Part shown: positions 1-8,467 of the stretch, piece after piece
Layout of the letters: each line of letters opens with the position of its first letter
How positions within the stretch are numbered: the stretch's first letter is position 1
From: Paracoccaceae bacterium
GTDB lineage: Bacteria > Pseudomonadota > Alphaproteobacteria > Rhodobacterales > Rhodobacteraceae
NCBI GenBank assembly: GCA_020628545.1
Contig: JAHDEX010000004.1
Location: 54,436 to 118,435 of the forward strand
Reading direction: 5' to 3'
Length of the DNA stretch: 64,000 nucleotides
Notes under the pieces: generated by a model
Told to the model about the DNA's origin: nothing
Seen by the model: only the letters and a program-made list of their open reading frames with translations
Database searches by the model: none
Translations under genes and position numbers: made by a program

Positions 1-246
1 CGACGTTTTCCCGGCCTTAATCTGGCCGATCATGGTGATGTTCGGCTCAAACGTGCGTAGTTGCTTGACCAAGCGCTGGGCTTTCTTCGCCGCTTCGGGC
101 CCACCAATCTTTTCAATATCTTTGAGGGTATCTTCGAGGTCTAGAAGATCGCTGTGGAAACCCTCCAGCTTATCTAAACCAATCCGCATGAACTCTGGCT
201 GTCGCACCGCGGCAACCCCACCTTGACCGTCGTTCAACTCTTCCAT
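1..246 (-). CDS. Dynamin-like GTPase, N-terminal fragment (cut by window edge)
   Basis: Only the first 82 codons are inside the window. The frame opens with an ATG preceded by a GAGGA-type ribosome binding site about 13 bases upstream. It encodes a helical N-terminus rich in Leu, Asp and Lys, then MIGQIKAGKTS at residues 72-82, a Walker A (G1) loop on which the window ends. The GxxxAGKTS loop after a helical leader is typical of bacterial dynamin-family large GTPases, which remodel or tether membranes; that assignment is inferred from the leader and P-loop alone. It is the last visible gene of a minus-strand group with a kinase, an FHA protein, a PP2C phosphatase and a second P-loop GTPase. 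Confidence 0.7.
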   Translation of the reverse strand, partial: MEELNDGQGGVAAVRQPEFMRIGLDKLEGFHSDLLDLEDTLKDIEKIGGPEAAKKAQRLVKQLRTFEPNITMIGQIKAGKTS

Positions 247-440
247 TTGTTCGTACTTCCTCAATCACACAATGGCCGCCCCGGTTTGATTCTGTCGGTG
301 GGGCAGTCCAGGGCAAAAGCCCTCTATTATTGTCCAGAGAGAAACAGTTTTGCGGGGCAGAAATAAGGCGACACTTCGCTCAAAAATGGGAAGGCCGCCT
401 TAAGTCTTTCGAATGCCATGAGAGGCAATTTTCTGAGAAA

Positions 441-2063
441 TTATGCAGCCTTTACATGAGTGTGGTGCTTGGTAAACGCCACCGCTGCTTCCATATCCCG
501 CTTTAGCTGTACCATCAGTGTCAGCGCTTCCAGACCGGCATCCTCGTTGTTCTCAAACTGCATCAATTGGACCAGTTCAGAGGCATCAAGCGCGCGTGTC
601 CGGCCCTTCTCTAGGATGGGATCATCCGATACCGGGACCGCTTCAAGATGGTCGCTCAGCCACATGATATTGTCCGAAGACGCCTCCACTAAATCGTCAG
701 AACTTAGGTCTTCCATCCGGGCCGTCAGAGCGCGGCCCTGCTCGGTCAGATAGGTGATTGCTGCTTCATACGCCTCACACGTTTCAGGCTTGGCCCGCAG
801 GATCGTTTTCGACGTCTTCGCCTTCGGCATGAAACCGGTGCGCGGCTTCTTGGCTGCATCTGGCTGAGGCGCAGCCACAGGGGCGACGGGGCGACCCACA
901 CGTTGCGGCGCCTCTTCGATCGCTTTCGGTGCATCGTTCGCCGGCACCTCAGCCGCAGCGGGCTCAGGCTCCGGCGCTGGTGCCGGTGCTTCGAGCCGCG
1001 ACTTTCCGCGCAGAACAAAGGCGTCCGCGCTGAGAATCTCTGATCGTGACGCAGCGGGGCGACTGTCTTCTTCGTTCACAACGGGCTTTGAACTGACCAC
1101 TTCGACAACCGGCGACGCTGCTGCGTCCAACGCTTCTTGCGCTTCGGCTGCTTCGACCTCTGCCGTTTTGGGGATCGGTTTCGAGATCGGGCGCGGAGAC
1201 GCCGGCATCTCAATCATCCTTGCCAGATCGGCGTTTGGCTCTGCATCGCGGAACTTGTGCAACAGCAGATCAGCTTGATCGACCGTCGCGCGCAGACCTT
1301 GATCGACATGTCGCAGGATCGTCGAGATCAACGTTAGACCGCCACTCTTCTGCATCAATGGCTTGTCGACCGAGCCGTCAGCACGGCGGGCCGCAATCGC
1401 ATCCGTTGTTGCAATTGGCATGATCTTGTTGAACTCGTGCCCGGATCCGAACCGAAGCTCTTCCAACATCTGATCAAGCCGACCAGCTTGTGCCAGTTGG
1501 TCAGCGCATGTGACCAACATGAACGCATGGTCCTTGATCTGATCGGGGAGGGAGCCCCAAAGCGCCTGTTCGATGGACGTGAACTCATGCGTGCACAAGA
1601 TCGCCATATCACTGCGTTTCGCAGCCCAATGCATTGCGCGCTGCTGGTCCTTGGCATCCGCGGGAGCGACGACCTCTAGCACGGAGATGCGGCCCAATGC
1701 CGGCAAGGGCAGGTACATCTCCACGAACATCGGTTCGAGAGAAGCGATTTCGTGCGCATCTGCCCCGGACACGACTCTGCTAGTGCCATCGGGTAGCGTA
1801 CAGATCGCCTGTGCCGTCTCGCCCTTCAGGAACTGCGCTGTTGGCAGCTTTACACCCTCAGGGACCACGATCTGGTTCAGGAGAAGGTTGACCAGGGTCG
1901 ACTTGCCCGAACCGGGCAAGCCCAAGACTGCGACGCGCACAGGTTCTTTCAGCCGGTGGCAGATCTTGACAGCTGTATCTGCAACATTTGCGGGAAATTT
2001 TCCTTTTGCCAGCGCGCTTTTCAGATTGTCGTAAGATGTGTCTGCGGCAGCTTTGACTGACAT
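441..2063 (-). CDS. P-loop GTPase-like protein with Pro/Ala-rich linker (540 aa)
   Basis: The P-loop GLPGSGKST lies at residues 48-56. A later VTCADQL segment resembles a G4-type base-recognition loop, and ATTDA follows. The G domain spans roughly residues 40-265. A long Pro/Ala/Glu-rich, probably disordered linker (about 290-420) joins it to a helical C-terminal domain. The protein probably acts as a nucleotide-dependent switch; its substrate or partner is unknown. Its ATG follows directly on the stop codon of the upstream PP2C gene, and its ribosome binding site GGAGGAG lies inside the last codons of that gene, so translation should be coupled. The next gene downstream is a dynamin-like GTPase, suggesting a pair of GTPases controlled by the phosphosignalling proteins. 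I do not recognise a named family. Confidence 0.75.
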   Translation of the reverse strand: MSVKAAADTSYDNLKSALAKGKFPANVADTAVKICHRLKEPVRVAVLGLPGSGKSTLVNLLLNQIVVPEGVKLPTAQFLKGETAQAICTLPDGTSRVVSGADAHEIASLEPMFVEMYLPLPALGRISVLEVVAPADAKDQQRAMHWAAKRSDMAILCTHEFTSIEQALWGSLPDQIKDHAFMLVTCADQLAQAGRLDQMLEELRFGSGHEFNKIMPIATTDAIAARRADGSVDKPLMQKSGGLTLISTILRHVDQGLRATVDQADLLLHKFRDAEPNADLARMIEMPASPRPISKPIPKTAEVEAAEAQEALDAAASPVVEVVSSKPVVNEEDSRPAASRSEILSADAFVLRGKSRLEAPAPAPEPEPAAAEVPANDAPKAIEEAPQRVGRPVAPVAAPQPDAAKKPRTGFMPKAKTSKTILRAKPETCEAYEAAITYLTEQGRALTARMEDLSSDDLVEASSDNIMWLSDHLEAVPVSDDPILEKGRTRALDASELVQLMQFENNEDAGLEALTLMVQLKRDMEAAVAFTKHHTHVKAA

Positions 2064-3023
2064 TTAATCTCCTCCGGCCACCAACTTCAGTGACGGTTCG
2101 TCTTTCACACCTGCGGCCATGGCAGCCGCCTTGGCCTTCTCTAGTTCTTCGAGGTCCACAACACGTGTGACCTTGCCCGAATTCGTATCGACAACATCCG
2201 TCGGCTTCATGCGGACGGCACGATCCATCGGCTTGTTGTGGTTCAGTTTGATCACGGCAAACGAGACGTTGTCCTGATCTTCATCACCAAGCTTTTCGAT
2301 GGCTTCGAGCAAGTGGCCCGCAATCTCCGCACTTTTGCGGCGACGATACTTCTGCAGGATCTTTTGGATCACAGGTTCTTCAAGATACTGTAAACCGTCG
2401 GAAGAAACGATGACGATATCACCGATTTCCAGACCAAACGGGTCTTCAGGGCAATCGGATTTCGCAACGCGATCGCCCAGGATTACAGAGGTCAGACAGT
2501 TCCGGTCCGGATGGTCCTTCGCAACTTCTGGGTCCAGCAAGCCGGATTGCACCATGAAGTCGATCTGGGGTGCCATCGAATGGTCTTCGTTCAACTGCCG
2601 CAGCTTACCGCCGCGCATCAGATAAAGCGGGCTGTCGCCAATCGACATCCAGAACATCCGGTTTTCCACCATCACAAGCGAGACAAGCGTCGCACCCATG
2701 CCGCGGGTTTGCGGGTTCTGCATCACGTGGTCACGAACACAGGCATTCGCACCTGCTGCAGCCGAGGTCATGATGGCTGGAATGTCCTTTTCGAACTCAT
2801 GAAAGTTCGCGGATTGGAATTTGAGTTCGCTGTAGACTTCGGTCACCACAATTTTAGAGGCAACGTCGCCTGCCGCGTGTCCACCCATGCCGTCGGCGAG
2901 AACCACAACGCCACTGTCAGAACCGAAAGGAAAATCGGTGACGATTGCGTCTTCTTGATAGTCTCGACCGCCCTGGCAAAGTGCCGTGGCTACATCATAA
3001 CGGGGTTCAGGCGATCGCCACAT
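2064..3023 (-). CDS. PP2C-family Ser/Thr protein phosphatase
   Basis: A 319-residue metal-dependent phosphatase that would remove phosphate from Ser/Thr residues. Visible PP2C motifs are QEDA near residue 23, LADGMGGHAAGD at about 42-53 (metal-binding Asp and Gly), SSDGL, and a C-terminal GDEDQDNVS with the last metal-binding Asp. It fills nearly the whole protein, so this is a stand-alone phosphatase. The chosen ATG (MWRSPEP) has GAGGAG seven bases upstream and overlaps the end of the FHA gene by 17 bases; a longer frame starting 48 bases earlier lacks this signal. With the kinase and FHA genes just upstream it forms a kinase/phosphatase/phosphopeptide-reader set, in which it most likely reverses kinase output. 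Confidence 0.93.
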   Translation of the reverse strand: MWRSPEPRYDVATALCQGGRDYQEDAIVTDFPFGSDSGVVVLADGMGGHAAGDVASKIVVTEVYSELKFQSANFHEFEKDIPAIMTSAAAGANACVRDHVMQNPQTRGMGATLVSLVMVENRMFWMSIGDSPLYLMRGGKLRQLNEDHSMAPQIDFMVQSGLLDPEVAKDHPDRNCLTSVILGDRVAKSDCPEDPFGLEIGDIVIVSSDGLQYLEEPVIQKILQKYRRRKSAEIAGHLLEAIEKLGDEDQDNVSFAVIKLNHNKPMDRAVRMKPTDVVDTNSGKVTRVVDLEELEKAKAAAMAAGVKDEPSLKLVAGGD

Positions 3024-3756
3024 CGTCAGACTCCTCATCGCCGTCGTTGGTGTTGGTCCAGTTAAACTCATCGTTGCACAACTGGGTGAAGCGAAGGGTC
3101 GTCTCGCCGATCCGGATCAGATCGCCGTCCTTGATGGCCTCGTTGCTGATCACGGGCGTATCGTTCAGGCGCACCACGTTGCTTTTGCCGCCGTGGCCCA
3201 GCAGAAACTTGTGGGTCTCGGCATCGTAAACGATTGCGGCGTGGTTTGTGCGCGAAATGGCGTTGTCACCGAAGTCGAGCTGGATCGCTTGATCTTCACC
3301 GCGACCGATCTGAGACATGCCAGCAACCAGTGTGAAGCTTTCGCCGCGTCCCGGGCCATCCATAACGACCACCCAGCCAACGGGGAACTTTGTGCTTTTG
3401 GTTGGGGCCGCTGGTGTTGCGTTGTCACTGAACAGATCAACAACACCGTCGGTGCTTTCAAAACCAATCAGGCGCGTCTTCGTGCGACGGGACCGAGCCG
3501 GCTTTGCAGCTGGCTTCGCAGCCGGGGCAATTTCCTGAAGTGTGTCGACCGGGGGAAGGTCGTCATCCATGTCCCAGATATTCGCCTTGGGTGTCTTGTC
3601 ACCCACAGCCGCGTTGACGTTATTCAACAAATCATCGGTGTTGGGTTTGGCAACCGTGTCTGAACGGGCTGCGACATCTGCAAAATTTTCGACACTGGGT
3701 TCAGCGGGCTTTGAGGCCCCCTTCTTCCGTCCGAAGAGATCACTCAGAAATTTCAT
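3007..3756 (-). CDS. FHA-domain protein
   Basis: A 249-residue cytoplasmic protein with a C-terminal forkhead-associated domain (about residues 130-225), a phosphothreonine-binding fold. FHA hallmarks are IGRGED, ISRTNHAAI (the Ser-x-x-His binding motif) and the SNVVRLN loop. The N-terminus is basic (MKFLSDLFGRKKG) and is followed by an acidic, Pro-rich, likely flexible stretch with several Ser/Thr residues that could be kinase targets. The ATG at MKFL has an AGAGG ribosome site; a start 36 bases earlier is less likely. Lying between the kinase and phosphatase genes, it is probably the reader of threonine phosphorylation in this module, comparable in logic to the Fha protein of type VI secretion systems, though no secretion genes are seen here. 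Confidence 0.92.
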   Translation of the reverse strand: MKFLSDLFGRKKGASKPAEPSVENFADVAARSDTVAKPNTDDLLNNVNAAVGDKTPKANIWDMDDDLPPVDTLQEIAPAAKPAAKPARSRRTKTRLIGFESTDGVVDLFSDNATPAAPTKSTKFPVGWVVVMDGPGRGESFTLVAGMSQIGRGEDQAIQLDFGDNAISRTNHAAIVYDAETHKFLLGHGGKSNVVRLNDTPVISNEAIKDGDLIRIGETTLRFTQLCNDEFNWTNTNDGDEESDDVAIA

Positions 3757-3900
3757 CTCAACTACCTCTGATGTTAGTCTTTGCCGAAACACGCGGCTGA
3801 TTTGGTTTCACTTTTGTGGCGAGAGTGGGACCCGCCGCTGCGGCATGCCAAGAAAAGGCGAATGGTGTGTGCATTTTGCCGAATGCGTCGATTTCATGGA

Positions 3901-6570
3901 TCATTCGATATCTCCGACATCGACAGATGCGATCCACATTGAACCTTCACGACGTACGGCGAAGCTGAACTCGGACTGACCTTCATCCATTTCACGGCTC
4001 AGGATGTCTGATAGTGCCGTCCGCGTATTCACTTCTTCGGACGTGCGCATGTAGGCGATCAGTTCATCACCGACCAACAGGTCGCTTTCGATGTTGTCAG
4101 GTGCGTTCGTCACCTTCGTCACCCAAGCATCGCCGACCAGACGCGTTTCGAAATCCAGACCATTCAAGAGTGCGGTCTTCTGCACGATAGGAACGGTCCA
4201 GCTTGCCTCAACGCTGTCGCCAGACGTGTCTGTGATTGAGAAGTCGAGTGCGATCGTCTCTTCATCGCCGAGTTGGAGTGAGTTGCGGAGAACTTCACTA
4301 ATCCCCGAAATGCTTGAAATGGGGTTACCATTCACGCTTTCGATTTCGACGCCTTCGTTCACCCAGACCGGCGCCACCGGTGCAACAGATGCAATCGTCC
4401 GTGACGACGATGAAGATGCTGCGAATGGCAGTTCAACGGTCCAAGCGGACAAGATGAACGTCTCCTCGGCAGGCTCTTCCTCAATCGGGTTACCGGACAC
4501 AAAGCCAGGAATAGCTTCGGTCAACGGCAAGCTCGCTGTCAGGAAACCTTGCGCGCCGAAATCGAGGTTCACAGTATCGAAGCCTTCTTCATCAACCGGA
4601 TTCAGCGGTGCTGTGTTGGACAATGCAACTTCGTTGCCATCCGCATCAGGCGCGCCCGGTGTTGATTGGTTCGCAGGCACAGAAACACCGGCGTTCAGGC
4701 TACCAAGCTGCGCGCTTGCCAGAACTTCGATCAAACCCGCGTCTTCTGGAAGCGGCACATCAAAAGCGGCCAGAGGCATTTCTGGTGCACCGGACAACGA
4801 CGCGAGGATTGCGACAAAGTCTTTCTCGACTGGCGGTGTTGGCGTGTCGAGGGTGGCCGCTGCAAGCGCAGCAGCTTCCGCTTTCGCCTGAGCCGCTGCC
4901 GCTTTTGCGGCAGCGATTGCCGCAGCCTCGGCAGCCGCAGCTTCGGCGGCCGCGGCCTCTTCCTCGGCAATGCGGCGGGCCTCTGCCTCTTGAACTGTGC
5001 GCGCCAGCTCAGCTTGCTGTTCAGCGTATGCGCGAGCCTCTGCAGCTGCAGCAGCTTCTGCTTCTGCTTTCGCTTGGGCCTCTGCCAGGAGACGTGCAGT
5101 CTCTGCCGCTTCAGCTTCCGCGAGTTCGCGGGCTTGGGCTTGTTCTTCGCGTGCCAGCGCTTGCTGTTCTGCTTCCTGAATGCGTGCAGTGCGCTCGGCT
5201 TCTGCCGCCGCCTGCGCCTCAGCAAGTGCAACACGCGCCGCTTCGGCTTCTGCCTGGGCCTGCGCGGCACGTTCCGCTTCGGCTTCTGCTTCGGCACGCG
5301 CTAGAGCGGCGCGTTCCGCTTCTGCAGCAGCTTCGGCTTTTGCGAGTTCGGCGCGTTGTGCTTCCGCCTCGGCCTGCGCCTGTGCTTCGCGGACAGCTTC
5401 GGCGGCAGCAGCGGCCTCTGCTTCTGCAGCGGCCTGAGCCTCAGCGGCAGCCTGTTCGGCAGCTTCATTGTCACCGCCACTCAAAGTCATTGCAGCGCCA
5501 ACGCCAATCGCGGCAACAACCGCTGCGGAGGCGAGCAACATACCCGTCTTCGACTTCTTCTCAGGCGTTGGAACAGTCGCGGAAACTGCTTCGGCGATGG
5601 GATCGGCCGCCTTGGGGGCTGCGGCTGGCGCTGCATCTGGTGCGCGCCCTTCCATCATGTTCAGCCATTCCTGCGCCGACTGGACGCGGTCCTTCGGCAG
5701 AACGGCCAATGCTTTATCAAGTGCTGCAAGGAAGTTGTCGTCGAACCCCGGCATTGTGCCTTCGAGCGGCTCGTATGGATCGTTCTGATCCGATGCGATC
5801 GCAGCAAGACGTGCCTGAGAGTTCGGCGGGCAATCACCTTTGATGAAGTGATAGAACGATGCGCCCAGCGCATACAGGTCAGAACTTGCGTTCTGTTCAG
5901 ATCCTGCGATGTAGAATTCCTGTGGCGAATAGCCGTCCTTCACAACCCGCAGTGCGGACAGGACACGGCTTTGCTTCGTCGCTTGCTCGCGCGCCGCACC
6001 GAAGTCGATCAGAACAGGGTTGCCGTCTGGATCAATGAGGATGTTATCTGGCGAAATATCGCGGTGCAGGATGCCTTGATCGTGGATGAACTGCACAGCG
6101 CCCAGAACGTCGACCAGCATCTGCTTGATCTGTGCCGGGGTCATCACAACTTCTGGATCGTCCAGCGTGTCGAGCATGTCGCGACCTTCAACGAAGTCGA
6201 GCGCCATGTACGCAGTGTCGTTATCTTCGAAAACCTGGTGCACGCCGACGATGTTGGGGTGGTTCAGCTTCGCAAGGCTCTTGGCCTCTTGTACGAAGAG
6301 ACGCACAATCGACTGCAGCTCTGGCTGGTGCGCCCGAGAGCGGGCTTGCACGATGGAACGGCTGCGTCGGCAGAAGGCCCCGGGGAAGCATTCCTTAATC
6401 ACGATCTTCCGATCCAGGCTATCGCGGGCCAGGTACGTGATCCCAAAGCCGCCTGCATTCAGGAAGCTTTCGATCTTGTACTGACCGTGCATCAATTCTG
6501 TGCCTGGTTTCAGTTCATCAACGAAGTCTTCTGCATCTTCGTTAACGTCTGCTTCGGTCGGCTTGCCCAT
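3901..6570 (-). CDS. Membrane Ser/Thr protein kinase with Ala/Glu-rich coiled coil and PDZ-like tail
   Basis: An 889-residue Hanks-type kinase. The kinase domain (about residues 25-300) shows the glycine loop NAGGFGITYLA, the VIKE lysine near 59, HRDISPDN near 169-176 and DFG near 189-191; YSPQEF takes the place of APE. A single membrane segment follows near 345-368 (LLASAAVVAAIGVGAAM), then about 220 residues of Ala/Glu/Gln/Arg repeats predicted to be a long coiled coil, outside the membrane by topology. The last 250 residues contain two stretches resembling PDZ domains (PVWVNEGVEIESVNG; LLVGDELIAYMRTSEEV). The start chosen is ATG; a TTG 18 bases upstream is less likely. It heads the kinase-FHA-phosphatase-GTPase group. 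The coiled coil and tail suggest sensing or scaffolding in the periplasm. Confidence 0.93.
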   Translation of the reverse strand: MGKPTEADVNEDAEDFVDELKPGTELMHGQYKIESFLNAGGFGITYLARDSLDRKIVIKECFPGAFCRRSRSIVQARSRAHQPELQSIVRLFVQEAKSLAKLNHPNIVGVHQVFEDNDTAYMALDFVEGRDMLDTLDDPEVVMTPAQIKQMLVDVLGAVQFIHDQGILHRDISPDNILIDPDGNPVLIDFGAAREQATKQSRVLSALRVVKDGYSPQEFYIAGSEQNASSDLYALGASFYHFIKGDCPPNSQARLAAIASDQNDPYEPLEGTMPGFDDNFLAALDKALAVLPKDRVQSAQEWLNMMEGRAPDAAPAAAPKAADPIAEAVSATVPTPEKKSKTGMLLASAAVVAAIGVGAAMTLSGGDNEAAEQAAAEAQAAAEAEAAAAAEAVREAQAQAEAEAQRAELAKAEAAAEAERAALARAEAEAEAERAAQAQAEAEAARVALAEAQAAAEAERTARIQEAEQQALAREEQAQARELAEAEAAETARLLAEAQAKAEAEAAAAAEARAYAEQQAELARTVQEAEARRIAEEEAAAAEAAAAEAAAIAAAKAAAAQAKAEAAALAAATLDTPTPPVEKDFVAILASLSGAPEMPLAAFDVPLPEDAGLIEVLASAQLGSLNAGVSVPANQSTPGAPDADGNEVALSNTAPLNPVDEEGFDTVNLDFGAQGFLTASLPLTEAIPGFVSGNPIEEEPAEETFILSAWTVELPFAASSSSSRTIASVAPVAPVWVNEGVEIESVNGNPISSISGISEVLRNSLQLGDEETIALDFSITDTSGDSVEASWTVPIVQKTALLNGLDFETRLVGDAWVTKVTNAPDNIESDLLVGDELIAYMRTSEEVNTRTALSDILSREMDEGQSEFSFAVRREGSMWIASVDVGDIE

Positions 6571-7016
6571 GTCACATCCAGCTTTCAAAACTCATCATCA
6601 CAACAGGCGGCTTTGGCCTGTGGTTCGGCCTGAGATGTCATTCAAATTAGGCAACAACGTGACTGGAGTTTGTTGTTTCAAGGCCTTAAATCCCTGTTTT
6701 CACAGCGGATTGAGTCGGATTTGAAAACAGTCTCCCGTGCTGTATTTCACTACCATAACCTACGAGATAAGTATCTGAAAATACTCACTTTAGTGGAATC
6801 TTGTAAGCACGCGAAACAGGCATAGATCGCCGCCATATTTCGATGACTTTTGCGCCTGCAGCATTTTCGACGGACTACCTTCTGACGCAGCGAAATTTCC
6901 AATGTGGAAACAGCGAAACTTAAAAGCGTTGCGCTTACCTTAACCAAACCCTGAAAGACGCGGGAGGGATTCGGCGCACCCCTTGTCCCCGCTCGGGCGA
7001 TCCGCAATGGTAAGGC
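6571..7016. other. Intergenic region between the divergent kinase and M20 peptidase genes
   Basis: This stretch separates two divergent genes and should hold both promoters. It is more AT-rich than its surroundings. It contains an inverted repeat CTGTTTTC / GAAAACAG at 6694-6701 and 6723-6730 with a 21-base spacer, and a smaller AGTAT/ATACT pair at 6770-6785. A TAAGG ribosome site precedes the M20 gene. The long minus-strand open frame that crosses it continues through the M20 gene as an antisense shadow and shows no protein-like motifs. No further gene is supported. Confidence 0.5.
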
Positions 7017-8321
7017 ATGGACAGCCCCAAAAGCTCTGATCTCGATAGATTGCGCAACGCCATTCATGGCCGACGCGACGATTTGATCGCCCTGACGCAA
7101 GACTTGATCCGCATCCCGACTCTGAATCCGCCGGGCGAATTCTATGGGGACATTTGTGATTACCTCGACAAACGCCTCAGCGCTGCTGGATTTGAAACGG
7201 AGTTGATCCGCGCCTTTGGTACGCCGGGTGACAGTGAGCAGTATCCGCGATGGAACTTGATCGCGCGTCGTGAGGGAAGCAGGCCGGGAGAATGCGTGCA
7301 CTTCAATTCCCACATCGATGTGGTGGAGGTTGGCAAGGGCTGGAGGCAAGACCCTTTTGGCGGTGCTTTGCTCGATGGCAAGATCTACGGGCGCGGTGCT
7401 TGTGATATGAAAGGCGGGTTGGCGGCGAGCATCATCGCAGCAGAGGCGTTTCTTGAGATTTTTCCCGACTTTGCTGGTGCAATCGAAATATCCGGCACAG
7501 CCGACGAAGAATCTGGCGGCTATGGTGGCGTGGCCTATCTGGCTGAAAAGGGATACTTTTCGCCGGCACGCGTACAACACGTGATCATCCCCGAACCCTT
7601 GAACAAAGACCGCGTTTGCCTGGGTCATCGCGGTGGTTGGTGGGCCGAGATCGAGACATTCGGCGAGATCGCTCATGGGTCCATGCCATTCCTCGGCGAT
7701 TGCGCAGTGCGGCACATGGGTGCAGTGCTAGAGAAATTTGAAAGCGATTTGTTCCCGGCGATGGCGTCGCGGACGACTGACATGCCAGTGGTTCCCGAAG
7801 GCGCGCGGCAATCGACGATGAACATCAACTCAATCCATGGGGGACAGGCGGAACAAGCCGCAGATTTCACCGGGCTGCCCGCGCATTGTGTCCCTGACAG
7901 TTGCCGGATAGTCATCGACCGGCGTTTCCTTGTTGAGGAGCCGCTGGACCAGGTCCGTGGCGAGGTGGAAGGTCTTCTGGAAGGTTTGAAAGCGGAGCGT
8001 CCGCGCTTTGACTACGCGCTGCGCGAGATCAACAGTGTTCTGCCGTCGATGACGGACAGAGATGCGCCTATCGCCGCGACCATTGCCGGAGAGATTGCGC
8101 AGGTGATGGGCAAGGCGGCGGAATTCGTCGCCTCGCCCGGCACCTACGATCAAAAGCATATCGACCGGATTGGTAAGCTGAAGAATTGTGTGGCTTACGG
8201 GCCCGGCATTCTGGAACTGGCGCATAAGCCAGATGAATATGTCGGCGTCGATGACATGCTGGAAAGTGCGGAGGTCATGGCGCGCAGCCTGGTGCGGTTG
8301 CTCTTGATTGAGGCGGTCTGA
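7017..8321 (+). CDS. M20-family metallopeptidase/deacylase (ArgE/DapE type)
   Basis: A 434-residue zinc-dependent hydrolase of the ArgE/DapE/CPG2 family. The first metal motif is HFNSHIDVVEVG (His, Asp), followed by YGRGACDMKGG (bridging Asp) and DEESGGYGG (catalytic Glu pair). A TAAGG ribosome site lies just before the ATG. Family members cleave N-acyl amino acids such as N-acetylornithine or succinyl-diaminopimelate, or small peptides; the sequence alone does not fix the substrate. Neighbours are unrelated in function, the kinase on one side and panC on the other. The last codons run into a dispersed repeat that follows the stop. Confidence 0.88.
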   Translation: MDSPKSSDLDRLRNAIHGRRDDLIALTQDLIRIPTLNPPGEFYGDICDYLDKRLSAAGFETELIRAFGTPGDSEQYPRWNLIARREGSRPGECVHFNSHIDVVEVGKGWRQDPFGGALLDGKIYGRGACDMKGGLAASIIAAEAFLEIFPDFAGAIEISGTADEESGGYGGVAYLAEKGYFSPARVQHVIIPEPLNKDRVCLGHRGGWWAEIETFGEIAHGSMPFLGDCAVRHMGAVLEKFESDLFPAMASRTTDMPVVPEGARQSTMNINSIHGGQAEQAADFTGLPAHCVPDSCRIVIDRRFLVEEPLDQVRGEVEGLLEGLKAERPRFDYALREINSVLPSMTDRDAPIAATIAGEIAQVMGKAAEFVASPGTYDQKHIDRIGKLKNCVAYGPGILELAHKPDEYVGVDDMLESAEVMARSLVRLLLIEAV

Positions 8322-8435
8322 TCCAATTGAGCGCCCTGCGGGCGCACGACATATTTTAGTTTGGTCACACGCGTGTAGCGCATGGGGAACGTGCGGGCGC
8401 CTCCGGCTGCCGGTTTTTGGATCAAAGAATCAACA
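8310..8435 (+). repeat. Dispersed intergenic repeat, copy A (ends in terminator-like hairpin)
   Basis: From the last codons of the M20 gene onward this stretch closely matches 59607-59735. The first about 40 bases are nearly identical and include the hairpin GCGCCC-TGC-GGGCGC; the middle is looser but shares TTTGGTCAC. Both copies end with a second short GC hairpin and a T run (here CCGGCTGCCGG then TTTTTGG). Both lie directly after a stop codon and face an oppositely oriented gene, so a transcription-termination role is plausible. Confidence 0.7.
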
Positions 8436-8467
8436 GGTTGGTGGCCGCCGGGACGGCGGCGAGCGTT

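Noticed and set aside
4860..5460. Tandem DNA repeat or CRISPR-like array
   Set aside because: The periodicity comes from Ala/Glu/Gln codons in a coiled coil; units vary in length and sequence, and no spacer-repeat pattern exists.
4608..5843. A 411-codon plus-strand open frame opposite the kinase
   Set aside because: It is antisense to the Ala/Glu-rich repeat region of the kinase; its translation is Leu/Arg/Gln-rich low complexity, as expected from the opposite strand of GC-rich Ala codons.
1..6570. Type VI secretion locus
   Set aside because: Kinase, phosphatase and FHA genes fit the regulatory trio, but no TssB, TssC, Hcp, VgrG, ClpV or TssJKLM gene is present in the window.
5356..6633. 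A 425-codon plus-strand open frame opposite the kinase domain
   Set aside because: It lacks any motif or ribosome site, and the minus strand encodes a full set of kinase motifs.
6750..7715. A 321-codon minus-strand frame from the intergenic region into the M20 gene
   Set aside because: It is antisense to the metal-binding motifs of the M20 peptidase and has no protein-like features.
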